This document shows positions 1 through 7,784 of a stretch of 64,000 nt of DNA, in pieces (position 1 is the first letter of the stretch; each line of letters begins with the position of its first letter). The translations under genes were made by a program, and so were the position numbers. The DNA is from Flavobacteriales bacterium. GTDB lineage: Bacteria > Bacteroidota > Bacteroidia > Flavobacteriales_G > Salibacteraceae. The notes under the pieces were generated by a model that ran no database searches, was not told the origin of the DNA, and saw only the letters and a list, made by a program, of their open reading frames with translations. The DNA is taken from positions 1 through 64,000 of the forward strand of contig JABJJW010000023.1 in assembly GCA_018660685.1 (NCBI GenBank), given 5' to 3'.

Positions 1-78
1 CGGAGAGGTATCGGTACTTAATTGAATCCCGTTCTTGCGTAATCATCAACGCTATCTAAAACGATGAGGGTTTTTTCG

Positions 79-152
79 TGGTCCCACCTGGACTCGAACC
101 AGGGACCACCTGATTATGAGTCAGGTGCTCTAACCAACTGAGCTATAGGACC
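79..152 (-). tRNA. tRNA-Met (anticodon CAT)
   Basis: Read on the minus strand, the sequence folds as a complete cloverleaf. It has a 7-bp acceptor stem (GGTCCTA with TGGGACC, including one T-G pair), a D arm with AGCTCAGTTGGTTAGAGC, a 5-bp anticodon stem CCTGA/TCAGG around loop CTCATAA, and a T arm with GGTTCGAGTCC. The anticodon is CAT. The acceptor start and D arm look like elongator tRNA-Met rather than initiator. A tRNA-Ile carrying lysidine-modified CAT cannot be excluded by eye. CCA is not encoded. Confidence 0.93.
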
Positions 153-241
153 GATGAAACTTCATTTCAACTGAGGTGCTTCTCCAGCCGAAATCCCTGT
201 TTCTAAAGGGCGTCAAATGTAATCATTCGTACTTTAGACCG

Positions 242-877
242 ATGCAAATTGAGTGGGGAAAAGTAGAGGCCGTCATCCTAGATTTAGGGGGAGTAATTCT
301 AGACATTGACTACCACAAAACAGTAGAAGCATTTGTCAATTTAGACTTCGATAATTTCGGCGAACTCTATTCTCAACTACAACAAGATGGCCTCTTTGAT
401 CAATTAGAAACGGGAGCAATTACCGGTCATGAATTTATCAAGCGCATTCAGAAGGAAATTCCACATCGATCTGCGTTAGAAATTGAGGCTGCATGGAATG
501 CCATTATTCTCGCCTTCCCTGAAGGCAGGCTTGAAACCTTGAACCGCATCAAGAAGCAATACCGATCATTTTTACTGAGCAATACAAACGAGATTCATCT
601 CAAATTTTTCAACTCTCTGCTTCATACTAAGCACGGCCACCACAATCTGGGTCCCTTCTTCAACAAATTGTACTTATCTCACGAAATTCAACTCAGAAAA
701 CCGAACCACGAGGCCTTTGAAATAATTCTCGAGGAACAAGGCCTAAGCGCAGATCAAGTATTGTTCGTGGATGACTCTACTCAGCACATTGAAAGCGCAA
801 GAATATTGGGCATGCAAGCCTATCATTTGTGGGATGGGGAAACCCTCGAAGAACTATTCAGTCCTGTCTTGACATAA
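242..877 (+). CDS. HAD-family phosphatase (YihX-like)
   Basis: Predicted cytoplasmic haloacid-dehalogenase-superfamily phosphatase, probably acting on a sugar phosphate or other small phosphoester. Motif I is ILDLGGVILDID with the nucleophilic Asp near residue 14. As in YihX-type enzymes, the residue two after it is Gly rather than the usual Asp. Motif II is the SNTN segment, motif III the Lys in LRKPNHEAF, and motif IV the acidic pair in LFVDDS. I chose the ATG at 242 (212 aa). An in-frame ATG at 176 would add 22 residues that do not look like the family, and it lies only 24 bp from the tRNA gene. The 3' end overlaps the convergent epimerase gene by 24 bp. The substrate is not deducible. Confidence 0.85.
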   Translation: MQIEWGKVEAVILDLGGVILDIDYHKTVEAFVNLDFDNFGELYSQLQQDGLFDQLETGAITGHEFIKRIQKEIPHRSALEIEAAWNAIILAFPEGRLETLNRIKKQYRSFLLSNTNEIHLKFFNSLLHTKHGHHNLGPFFNKLYLSHEIQLRKPNHEAFEIILEEQGLSADQVLFVDDSTQHIESARILGMQAYHLWDGETLEELFSPVLT

Positions 878-1255
878 TTCGACCAAGACGCCATTGGCAG
901 ATTTAGGATGAAAAAAGCACACCAACTTGTTGTCCGCACCTTCCTTGATGTCACCGATGGCCTGAAAACCTTCAGCAATTAATCTTTCACGCTCACTCAT
1001 GATGTCATCAACAGCGTAGGCTATGTGGTGAATGCCCTCGCCCCGCTTCTCTATAAACTTGGCAATAGCGCTGTCCTGAGTAGTCGCTTCAAGTAACTCA
1101 ATCTTTGACTCACCCATCATGAAAAAACTGGTAGTCACTCCTTCAGAGGCAACAGCTTCTTCTTTGTAGGCCTTAGAATTAAAAAGCTTGGAATAGGTCT
1201 CGTTTGCTGTGTCAATGTCCCGAACTGCGATACCGATATGCTCGATTTTCTTCAT
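854..1255 (-). CDS. mce: methylmalonyl-CoA epimerase
   Basis: Glyoxalase/VOC-fold enzyme that interconverts (2R)- and (2S)-methylmalonyl-CoA, linking propionyl-CoA carboxylase or methylmalonyl-CoA mutase in propionate metabolism. The 133 aa match the family's usual length. The two beta-alpha-beta-beta-beta modules are clear: KKIEHIGIAVRDID at the start and EGIHHIAYAVDDI at residues 73-85. Predicted metal ligands are His6, Glu53, His76 or His77, and Glu126 in VLVELCQ. It is a single gene that converges on the HAD gene with a 24-bp overlap. The carboxylase beta subunit (18.4 kb) and cobalamin adenosyltransferase (52 kb) of the same pathway are elsewhere in the window. Confidence 0.93.
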   Translation of the reverse strand: MKKIEHIGIAVRDIDTANETYSKLFNSKAYKEEAVASEGVTTSFFMMGESKIELLEATTQDSAIAKFIEKRGEGIHHIAYAVDDIMSERERLIAEGFQAIGDIKEGADNKLVCFFHPKSANGVLVELCQDRTE

Positions 1256-1266
1256 TTCAGGGCACT

Positions 1267-1302
1267 AAAAAACCCCTCCCCGCAGAGTCTTTGGAGAGGG
1301 GC
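1267..1302 (-). terminator. Rho-independent terminator
   Basis: On the minus strand a GC-rich stem (CCCCTC with GAGGGG, extended with one mismatch) is followed directly by six T residues. It lies 20 bp after the stop of the exported protein gene at 1323-2156 and before the epimerase start. Confidence 0.75.
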
Positions 1303-1322
1303 TTTCCGTTCTTCGATCAATG

Positions 1323-2156
1323 TCATTTTTTCTTCGTGAACTCGCTCGTAGAGTTATCGAAGTTAAGATAATAAAGTCCTTTTTTCAAATTTCCGCAGTC
1401 AATTTTATCGGAATATCCCTTTTTCACGATGTTACCGTGAATGTCATACACCTCAAACATAGTCTCACCTGTGAAGTCCATATACTTGTCTACACCCTTC
1501 TTTGGGTTGAAGTCAAGAATCGGACTTGAGCTCTGATAAGATGCCGTTGGACTGTATCGAGGAACTCCTGTATAGTCAACTTTCTTCGCTCTAAATTTGT
1601 TTTCTCCTGAGTGTGGAGTGATTTTGAACTGGTAGCTATTCACCTTCCCTGTTCTTCCTTCTCCTTCTACTTCACCTACATAAACCCACTTGTTCCATCT
1701 GTACTGTTCAACGATGAACGTAAGTACTCCGGCTTCGTTTTTCGTAGACCATTTTAAAACACCATCATTTCCAATCGCAATGCTCTCAGTCTCAAATGTG
1801 GATTTTGGATTTAGAACTTCTGGATTGAGCACTTTAGGTGCACAGTCGTCCTTGTGCTTAATCACCACCACAACTTGATCACCAAGCTCCAGATTGTGAA
1901 TGCTCAAGTCGATCTCAAATGCACTTGAGTTCCATTCGTCTGTAGTAACGCTTCCGTTTACCGTGACTTCGAACGTACAGAAACCAACACCTGATCCGGC
2001 AAAAGGGTTTCTAACGTATAAATTCTTCCCTTGATAATTTCCTTCCAAGACAATATTCCCAGCCATAGCAAAGCCGGAAACGAGAAGAAAAACAAGCAGA
2101 TTAAACAGTCTCACTCGGATTGAAGTTTCTGTTAAATTGAGATTGACAGGGCTCAT
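1323..2156 (-). CDS. exported protein with T9SS-like C-terminal tail
   Basis: Function unknown. After a basic N terminus there is a signal-peptide-like stretch (RLFNLLVFLLVSGFAMA, cleavage before GNIVLEG), so the protein is exported. The middle looks beta-rich. The last 45 residues, starting MFEVYDIHGNIVKKGYS and containing LKKGLYYLNF, resemble the strand pattern of T9SS type A sorting domains, although the end (EFTKKK) is shorter than typical. The ATG at 2156 is chosen. The frame also has a GTG at 2165, but its G is part of a TAAATTTG promoter-like element, so that start is unlikely. A terminator follows the gene. Confidence 0.7.
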   Translation of the reverse strand: MSPVNLNLTETSIRVRLFNLLVFLLVSGFAMAGNIVLEGNYQGKNLYVRNPFAGSGVGFCTFEVTVNGSVTTDEWNSSAFEIDLSIHNLELGDQVVVVIKHKDDCAPKVLNPEVLNPKSTFETESIAIGNDGVLKWSTKNEAGVLTFIVEQYRWNKWVYVGEVEGEGRTGKVNSYQFKITPHSGENKFRAKKVDYTGVPRYSPTASYQSSSPILDFNPKKGVDKYMDFTGETMFEVYDIHGNIVKKGYSDKIDCGNLKKGLYYLNFDNSTSEFTKKK

Positions 2157-2164
2157 AAGCTGCA

Positions 2165-2172
2165 CAAATTTA
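2165..2172 (-). promoter_or_regulatory. candidate -7 box TAAATTTG
   Basis: On the minus strand TAAATTTG exactly fits the Bacteroidota -7 consensus TAnnTTTG and ends 8 bp before the ATG at 2156. No TTG is visible about 20 bp upstream. If it is real, the transcript would have almost no leader. Confidence 0.4.
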
Positions 2173-2192
2173 GCATTCCATTTTATCTGGAG

Positions 2193-2750
2193 TTATGATG
2201 CCTCCTGATTTACAATAAGATGATTGACGCTTTCAAGCATAAATCGGGCAACGCTCTCTGCGTATCCGCCTTCTTCATTGAAATCGTGAAACTCAAAGGT
2301 CACGCCATTTAATGTTTTCACTGAATAAAAATGGAATTCCGGATCGAGGAACGAACCATCAATTTCTGACTTATATAGAATAAAATCCTCGCCTTCTTCG
2401 ACTACTGTATTCTTATACATGAGATCATTCATCATCTCTGTTTTGAACAAATTGAGATCACCACCTTCAGCGGCAACCATATGAAAAGTTGAGCCAACCG
2501 ATATAACGGTCTCACCATAACCGGTCTCTTCGATCGTTGGAATTCCACGCATTGAATCTGGAATATAGATCGAGAAAGGCATAAAGTAATCGCCTAAATC
2601 CAGTGTAGTGGTTCCGTTTTGAAGGACGGCTGGTAGATCAGTGGCCGTTGAATCATTAGCATCATCAGATGAGGCATCTCCGCCGCCGCTGCATGCGGTC
2701 AAAACCAGGAGACTGACTGTAATCAGCCAGAGGTGTCGAATTTGTTTCAT
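2193..2750 (-). CDS. putative lipoprotein of unknown function
   Basis: 185-aa protein with a clear lipoprotein signal: positive start MKQIRH, hydrophobic core, and lipobox LTAC with Cys20. A Gly/Ser/Asp-rich linker (SGGGDASSDDANDST) follows, consistent with outer-membrane anchoring in this phylum. The rest (about 45-185) is a compact globular region with no motif I recognise. The next minus-strand gene (exported protein, 1323-2156) starts 36 bp downstream of its stop. The UbiA-family gene lies upstream on the same strand with a 38-bp gap. Confidence 0.75.
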   Translation of the reverse strand: MKQIRHLWLITVSLLVLTACSGGGDASSDDANDSTATDLPAVLQNGTTTLDLGDYFMPFSIYIPDSMRGIPTIEETGYGETVISVGSTFHMVAAEGGDLNLFKTEMMNDLMYKNTVVEEGEDFILYKSEIDGSFLDPEFHFYSVKTLNGVTFEFHDFNEEGGYAESVARFMLESVNHLIVNQEAS

Positions 2751-2788
2751 AGTAGTGTGAAAAATGAGGGTGAAAAGTAAAAGAATTT

Positions 2789-3739
2789 TTAATTGATCTG
2801 GGAATATTCCAAAAGCATGTAAATCGCAAGTTGAACTATTCCTAAAAGCATGGTCAATTTCAGTCCTTGACTTAAGACTCTAAAATTGGTTTCGACTTTC
2901 CCTCTAAACAGTAACCAGAATGAAGAAATCAAAAGCATTGAAATCACCATAGCAACGATTCGGGTGGCGTTTTCGTTGGCCATTTGAAAAACAAAAAATC
3001 CCTGTGCTACAAGGGCCAAAAAAATGTTTGCCGAAATCAACCACCGAGTCAATGGCAGACCATATTGAATTGGAAATGACCTGGACCCTACTTCTGTATC
3101 TCCCTCCAAATCTTCGCAATCCTTGACCAACTCTCTAGCCAGATTCGAAAAAAACATCAGACTCCCATACACCATCAAGAGACTGACAATGGATAAATAC
3201 GTTTCATTATTGGAGGCCTTTAACTTGTTGAATAGATCCCGTTCAGCGATAATGAGTAAGGCTGGTAGCGAGGCTATCAGCATGCTGACCAGAACGTTAC
3301 CGGCAAGTCCCATTTGCTTTCCACGGTAAGCGTAAACGGTGAGCAGGATTAAAACAACCGGGTATAAAACGGTCCATTTTTCATTGCCCGTTTTAATGCC
3401 GAGGTGCAATGTGATTAGTGCCCCAACGATGACCGGAATCCCGATAAGAATTAAAAACCCGCCCAGTTTAATCTCATTTTTTACAAGAAACCTGTCGGGT
3501 CGATTCTTCTTATCAGCCGCTCGATCTCTCCAATCGTTCAACCAATAACCTATGACAGTCACCAAGATTACATCGAGGAGGAGAAGGTTAAAGTCGTCTG
3601 GCGAGAGAACCGGTTCTTGTGCTACATGCACTCTTATAGGCCATAACAAGAATGTATCAAAAACAAAATAGTACAGCGCAATAAGGGCCAGATTTCCCAG
3701 CCTAATAAATGCGATAATTTGTTTGAGTTTTTCAACCAT
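2789..3739 (-). CDS. UbiA-family prenyltransferase
   Basis: Integral membrane prenyltransferase of the UbiA superfamily, which transfers a polyprenyl group from its diphosphate to an acceptor. Two Asp-rich Mg/diphosphate motifs are present: NDWRDRAAD at residues 68-76, and DCEDLEGDTEVG near 205-217. About eight or nine hydrophobic segments surround them. At 316 aa the length is normal for the superfamily. Bacteroidota homologues are often annotated as (S)-2,3-di-O-geranylgeranylglyceryl phosphate synthase-like, but the substrates cannot be read from sequence. No menaquinone or carotenoid genes are nearby. Confidence 0.85.
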   Translation of the reverse strand: MVEKLKQIIAFIRLGNLALIALYYFVFDTFLLWPIRVHVAQEPVLSPDDFNLLLLDVILVTVIGYWLNDWRDRAADKKNRPDRFLVKNEIKLGGFLILIGIPVIVGALITLHLGIKTGNEKWTVLYPVVLILLTVYAYRGKQMGLAGNVLVSMLIASLPALLIIAERDLFNKLKASNNETYLSIVSLLMVYGSLMFFSNLARELVKDCEDLEGDTEVGSRSFPIQYGLPLTRWLISANIFLALVAQGFFVFQMANENATRIVAMVISMLLISSFWLLFRGKVETNFRVLSQGLKLTMLLGIVQLAIYMLLEYSQIN

Positions 3740-3779
3740 CTAACACCGTCGTGGCAATGATAGTTGAATCATGAAAATT

Positions 3780-4931
3780 CTAGCTCAACGCTTGCTCCAG
3801 ATCCGCGATTAGATCATCGACATCTTCAACACCAACGCTCAATCGAATTAATGAATCGGTCACGCCCGTTTTTTCTCGCTCTTCTTTAGGAATTGCAGCG
3901 TGGGTCATGGATGCAGGATGACCAGCGAGAGATTCAACTCCTCCAAGAGATTCGGCAAGCGTGAATACTTCCATTTTCGAAACAACACGGTAAGCGTCTT
4001 CCAGTTTATCTCCCTTTAGTGAGAAGCTAATCATTCCACCGAAGTCACGCATCTGCTCTTTGGCAACCTCGTGGTTTGGATGATCCTCGAATCCAGGCCA
4101 ATACATTCTATCAACTTTCGGATGCGCCTTCAACCATTTGGCGACTACAGCTCCATTTTCGCAATGTCTCTGAATCCTGAGATGCAAGGTTTTAATGCCT
4201 CGCAACACAAGAAAAGAATCCATCGGACCAGGTACGGCACCCACACTATTCTGGATAAAGGCTAATCGTTCCTGCAGCGCATCATCGTTCAAAGCCAAGA
4301 AGCCCATGACGACATCCGAGTGGCCACCGATGTACTTCGTCACAGAATGCATGACTATGTCTGCCCCTAAATCAAGGGGGTTTTGTAGGTAAGGAGACGC
4401 GAATGTGTTGTCTACGACAAGAAGAATATTATGTCGTTTCGCTAATTCGGCGAAGCCCTTAATATCGATGATGTTCATGGTTGGATTAGTGGGAGTCTCA
4501 ATCCAAATCATTTTCGTTTTCTCGGTGATATACTGCTCGGCGTGTTGCGGAGTATCCATTCCGATAAAGTGAAAATTCAAGCCATAATTTTCATGCACCT
4601 TGGTGTAGAGTCGGTAGGTTCCACCATAAAGATCATTCGTGCTAATTACCTCTTCCCCTGGATTGAGCAATCTCATGCAAGCATCAATCGATGCCAATCC
4701 ACTGGCGAATGCAAGACCATGTTTCCCATTCTCCAATGCCGCAAGATTTTTCTCAAGCGCATGTCGAGTAGGGTTCTGAGTCCGGCTGTATTCGTAACCT
4801 TTATGTTCTCCTGGGGTTGGTTGAGCATAGGTGGAAGTCTGATATATTGGAGTCATAATGGCTCCTGTAGCCGCGTCGGGCTCCACTCCAGCATGAATCG
4901 CTTTCGTGGCGAATTTCATCTCTTTATTCAT
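3780..4931 (-). CDS. cystathionine gamma-synthase / beta-lyase-type trans-sulfuration enzyme
   Basis: PLP enzyme of the Cys/Met metabolism family, acting in trans-sulfuration or methionine synthesis. The PLP Lys is K199 in SVTKYIGG. YEYSRTQNPTR (residues 46-56), SGLASIDA and the C-terminal ESLGGVESLAGHPASMTH are family signatures. I use the ATG at 4931 (383 aa, typical length). The open frame extends to 5024, but those 31 extra residues lack family character and would overlap the divergent acetyltransferase gene at 4973. The sequence does not let me separate gamma-synthase from beta-lyase or gamma-lyase activity. Confidence 0.9.
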   Translation of the reverse strand: MNKEMKFATKAIHAGVEPDAATGAIMTPIYQTSTYAQPTPGEHKGYEYSRTQNPTRHALEKNLAALENGKHGLAFASGLASIDACMRLLNPGEEVISTNDLYGGTYRLYTKVHENYGLNFHFIGMDTPQHAEQYITEKTKMIWIETPTNPTMNIIDIKGFAELAKRHNILLVVDNTFASPYLQNPLDLGADIVMHSVTKYIGGHSDVVMGFLALNDDALQERLAFIQNSVGAVPGPMDSFLVLRGIKTLHLRIQRHCENGAVVAKWLKAHPKVDRMYWPGFEDHPNHEVAKEQMRDFGGMISFSLKGDKLEDAYRVVSKMEVFTLAESLGGVESLAGHPASMTHAAIPKEEREKTGVTDSLIRLSVGVEDVDDLIADLEQALS

Positions 4932-4972
4932 ATTGCGAAAATAGTGTCTTGACAATGTTATTTTAGCTGCCG

Positions 4973-5512
4973 ATGCAACCATATTTAAGCTTCGAAACAG
5001 ACCGCCTAATTCTGAGACCCTCAAACCTCGATGATGCGGCGTTTCAATTGGAATTGATGAACACCCCGAAGTGGTTAGACTACATTGGGGGTCGGGATAT
5101 CAAGACAATTGAGGATGCCGAAACCTACATTAAGGAAAAAATAATCTCTCAATTTGAGCGAGTGGGATTTGGCAATTACGTGGCCATTCGCAAGGAAGAT
5201 GGGATGAAGATCGGTGCCTGTGGCTTGTACGATCGACCAGAACTGGAGGGCGTGGACATCGGCTTTGCCTTTTTACCAGAATACGAACACTCGGGTTATG
5301 GGGTGGAATCAGCACGTCGGATAAAAAGCGCGGCGATTGAAGACTTTGGAATCACAAGTTTAAAAGCCATCACGATCGAGCGAAACGTGCGTTCTCAAAG
5401 GCTTTTAGAGAAGATTGGGCTGAAATTTGAAAAGTATATTCGGCTTCCAAATGATGCTGAAGAATTGATGCTTTATTTCGGAGACTTCAGTGATGAGAAT
5501 GAAGCGAATTGA
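4973..5512 (+). CDS. GNAT acetyltransferase (RimJ/RimL-like)
   Basis: 179-aa cytoplasmic N-acetyltransferase of the RimJ/RimL branch. It starts with the typical FETDRLILRPSNLDDA. It carries the beta4 strand VDIGFAFLPEYEHSGYGVESARRI (acetyl-CoA pyrophosphate loop, here HSGYGVE instead of the usual WGKGYATE) and the C-terminal TIERNVRSQRLLEKIGLKFE. The acceptor substrate is unknown. The stop overlaps the start of a second, broken copy of the same family, so the two probably arose by tandem duplication. Confidence 0.88.
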   Translation: MQPYLSFETDRLILRPSNLDDAAFQLELMNTPKWLDYIGGRDIKTIEDAETYIKEKIISQFERVGFGNYVAIRKEDGMKIGACGLYDRPELEGVDIGFAFLPEYEHSGYGVESARRIKSAAIEDFGITSLKAITIERNVRSQRLLEKIGLKFEKYIRLPNDAEELMLYFGDFSDENEAN

Positions 5513-5998
5513 AACGGAACGTCTAATTCTTCGCCCATATACAATGCAGGACGTTGAGGCATCTTACCAGATGAACGAGTGAGTGAATACACCGCTGATG
5601 GCGGTGTTCAATCTTATTCAGAAGTCGAACGCAGGATACAAGAAGATGTACTTGGTGACTATGCCAAACACGGTTATGGTCGATTCGCGGTCGAGGAAAA
5701 ATCAACTGGAGAGCTCATTGGCTTCTCCGGTCTGAAATACCTTGAGGACATTGATGAAGTTGACCTAGGGTATCGATTCATTAGCAGCACATAGGGAAAA
5801 GGATACGCTACTGAATCAGCTCGCGCTTGTCTTGAGTTTGGATTTGGTGAATTGAATCTGCCGAAAATCATCGCCTACGTACTTCCTGCAAACGTTGGCT
5901 CCATTCGCGTGCTTGAAAAGCTCGGATTTCAATTTGAAAAAGAGGTAGAGGAAGATGGGTTGACTGCCAATCAATACTTTTTAAGTTCGAATAAATAA
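5493..5998 (+). pseudogene. decayed GNAT acetyltransferase gene
   Basis: A second GNAT gene that overlaps the end of the first by 20 bp. Frame 1 begins MRMKRIETERLILRP and stops at a TGA at 5580-5582. The family sequence resumes in another frame (SEYTADGG) and runs through FAVEEKSTGELIGF to a TAG at 5792-5794. That TAG stands where relatives have Trp in the WGKGYATES acetyl-CoA loop. The same frame then continues GKGYATESARACLEFGFGE to a final TAA at 5998. So there is at least one 1-nt (mod 3) deletion near 5577 and one Trp-to-stop change. No full-length product is possible without recoding. Confidence 0.85.
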
Positions 5999-6022
5999 CT
6001 GACCCCTAATCAAGATTGAGAA

Positions 6023-6697
6023 ATGTCTAAAAAGAAATTTAAATCGTCTATAAGCTGGGGGCCGCTGTTCTTGGAATTGCTGGTCGTTTTTCTTGGCGTC
6101 ACAGCCGGATTCCTATTGAACAATTGGAGCATTGAACGAGATGTTCGTGACCTCGAAGCACATTACGTTTCGAGCTTTCTAATTGATGTTGATAGTAATA
6201 TCGCGGAGATCGAGGGTTTCACAAGAGAAGACTCGATTTGGTTGCGACGTGCACAACCCGTTCTAGGTCAGCTTCAGGCTAAGAGTCTTCCTTTAGATTC
6301 AGCCAAAACGGTCATTTCAATGATTCTGAATATCAGTTCATTTGAAGCTCGACAAGGAACGTATGAAGACATCATCAATAGTGGGAATCTGAATATTCTT
6401 CAAAATTTTGAATTGAAATCGACACTCTCCAACTACAAGCTAAACATCGAGGGAGCTCAATTCATTAATAGCTATTCATATGATTACTTCAACACCTATG
6501 TCATGCCATTCGTCTTCGAAGAAATTGACCTCGCAAATGGAAGGATCATCGATTCTAACGTTTTAAATGAGGTGCGTTTCTCAAATGTGTTTGCTGGATA
6601 CATTTCAATGATCCAGCAGCGAAACGCCGCCTACATTGAGCTTCTAAGAGAATCCAAAAACTTGAAACGAATGCTCCTCGAGGAACAAGAGCTCTAG
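6023..6697 (+). CDS. DUF6090-like membrane-anchored protein
   Basis: 224-aa protein with one N-terminal membrane segment (LFLELLVVFLGVTAGFLLNNW, about residues 14-34) followed by a mostly helical extracytoplasmic region. The pattern of a basic start, a membrane helix with a FLGVTAGF-like core, then NNW and a helical domain matches the DUF6090 family common in Bacteroidota. Function is unknown. It stands alone between the broken acetyltransferase gene and the convergent aldo/keto reductase gene, with 13 bp between the stops. Confidence 0.75.
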   Translation: MSKKKFKSSISWGPLFLELLVVFLGVTAGFLLNNWSIERDVRDLEAHYVSSFLIDVDSNIAEIEGFTREDSIWLRRAQPVLGQLQAKSLPLDSAKTVISMILNISSFEARQGTYEDIINSGNLNILQNFELKSTLSNYKLNIEGAQFINSYSYDYFNTYVMPFVFEEIDLANGRIIDSNVLNEVRFSNVFAGYISMIQQRNAAYIELLRESKNLKRMLLEEQEL

Positions 6698-6710
6698 TTT
6701 AATTCCCCGC

Positions 6711-7727
6711 CTAACCGTCAATGCTGTCTCTGGGAACATTGTAGACCAGATCTTGAACATACTCGCCGGCTAAAAAATCGTGCGGAAAGCCGAGCTTGAT
6801 TGCACTCACCTCATCCAACTCAGCCATGGCATCTTCTGGAATAATGAAATCAATTTTTCCGAGACTGTCTTTCATCTGTTTCTCATTTCTTGCTCCAATA
6901 ATTGGAATGGAGGTAAAGTCTTTTTGCATTGTCCAGCGCAGAGCCAGTTGTGCAGGAGTGACTCCAAGCCTCTCGGCTACTTCAACCGTTTTCTTCGTAA
7001 TTGCGGTAGCTCGTTCTCCCCTTCGCGCACTGTCTTCGAGGATCCGCCCACTCTCTCCTCGTAAGTATTTTCCGGTGAGCGCACCTCCGGCGAGCGGTGC
7101 CCACGGCGTCAGAGCCATTCCGAAGTCTTTTGCCATTGGAATAAGATCTCGCTCGGGCGCTCGTTGAATTAAACTGTACTCAATCTGCAACCCAACGAAT
7201 TGTGTCCAATTTCTAAAATCGGCAATTGTATTTGCCTTTGCGACGACCCAAGCCGGCGTGTCAGAAATTCCGATATAGTGAACGAGACCATTACTGATGA
7301 GGTCGTCCAATCCACGCATGACCTCGTCTTCCGGGGTTAGGAAATCCCATGCATGAACCCACAAAACGTCGATGTAATCCATGTCCAACCTCTCCAAACT
7401 TTCGTTCACGGATCGCATCATATTCTTCCGGTGATTTCCAGCATAGTTAGGATCTCCTTTTTGCGGATCTCGCAATGTGTACTTCGTAGCGACCACAAAA
7501 TGATCCCGATCTGCATTCACAAATTCGCCGACGAATTCTTCACTCGTCCCTTCAGTATATCGATTTGCGGTATCGATGAAATTCCCGCCAGCGTTCGCGT
7601 ATGCATCAAACACCATCTTACTTTCTTCTTTATCCGATCCCCAGCCCCACTCGGTTCCGAAAGTCATTGTGCCCAATGCCACTTCGGAAACGCGCAAGCC
7701 GCTTTGTCCAAATAGTTTGTATTTCAT
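6711..7727 (-). CDS. aldo/keto reductase
   Basis: NAD(P)H-dependent TIM-barrel oxidoreductase of 338 aa. Family motifs run in order: LGTMTFG near residue 20; FIDTANRYTEG near 50-60 with the catalytic Asp and Tyr; VATKY with the catalytic Lys near 80; the DVLWVHAWD strand with the catalytic His near 126; and the cofactor loop IPIIGARNEKQ near 285-295. The substrate is unknown. The gene is monocistronic as far as can be seen and converges with the DUF6090 gene. Confidence 0.92.
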   Translation of the reverse strand: MKYKLFGQSGLRVSEVALGTMTFGTEWGWGSDKEESKMVFDAYANAGGNFIDTANRYTEGTSEEFVGEFVNADRDHFVVATKYTLRDPQKGDPNYAGNHRKNMMRSVNESLERLDMDYIDVLWVHAWDFLTPEDEVMRGLDDLISNGLVHYIGISDTPAWVVAKANTIADFRNWTQFVGLQIEYSLIQRAPERDLIPMAKDFGMALTPWAPLAGGALTGKYLRGESGRILEDSARRGERATAITKKTVEVAERLGVTPAQLALRWTMQKDFTSIPIIGARNEKQMKDSLGKIDFIIPEDAMAELDEVSAIKLGFPHDFLAGEYVQDLVYNVPRDSIDG

Positions 7728-7784
7728 AATTGATGAATTATTAGATCAATAATAGGTAACAACCAATACTCAGAGATAATGGTC

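Noticed and set aside
1-46. Minus-strand frame MITQERDSIKYRYLS running off the left edge, just beyond the tRNA 3' end; possibly an integrase at a tRNA attachment site.
   Set aside because: Only 15 codons are visible, with no recognisable motif and no direct repeat of the tRNA end in view.
4542-4952. 136-aa plus-strand ORF.
   Set aside because: It lies wholly antisense within the trans-sulfuration enzyme gene, whose protein is clearly conserved.
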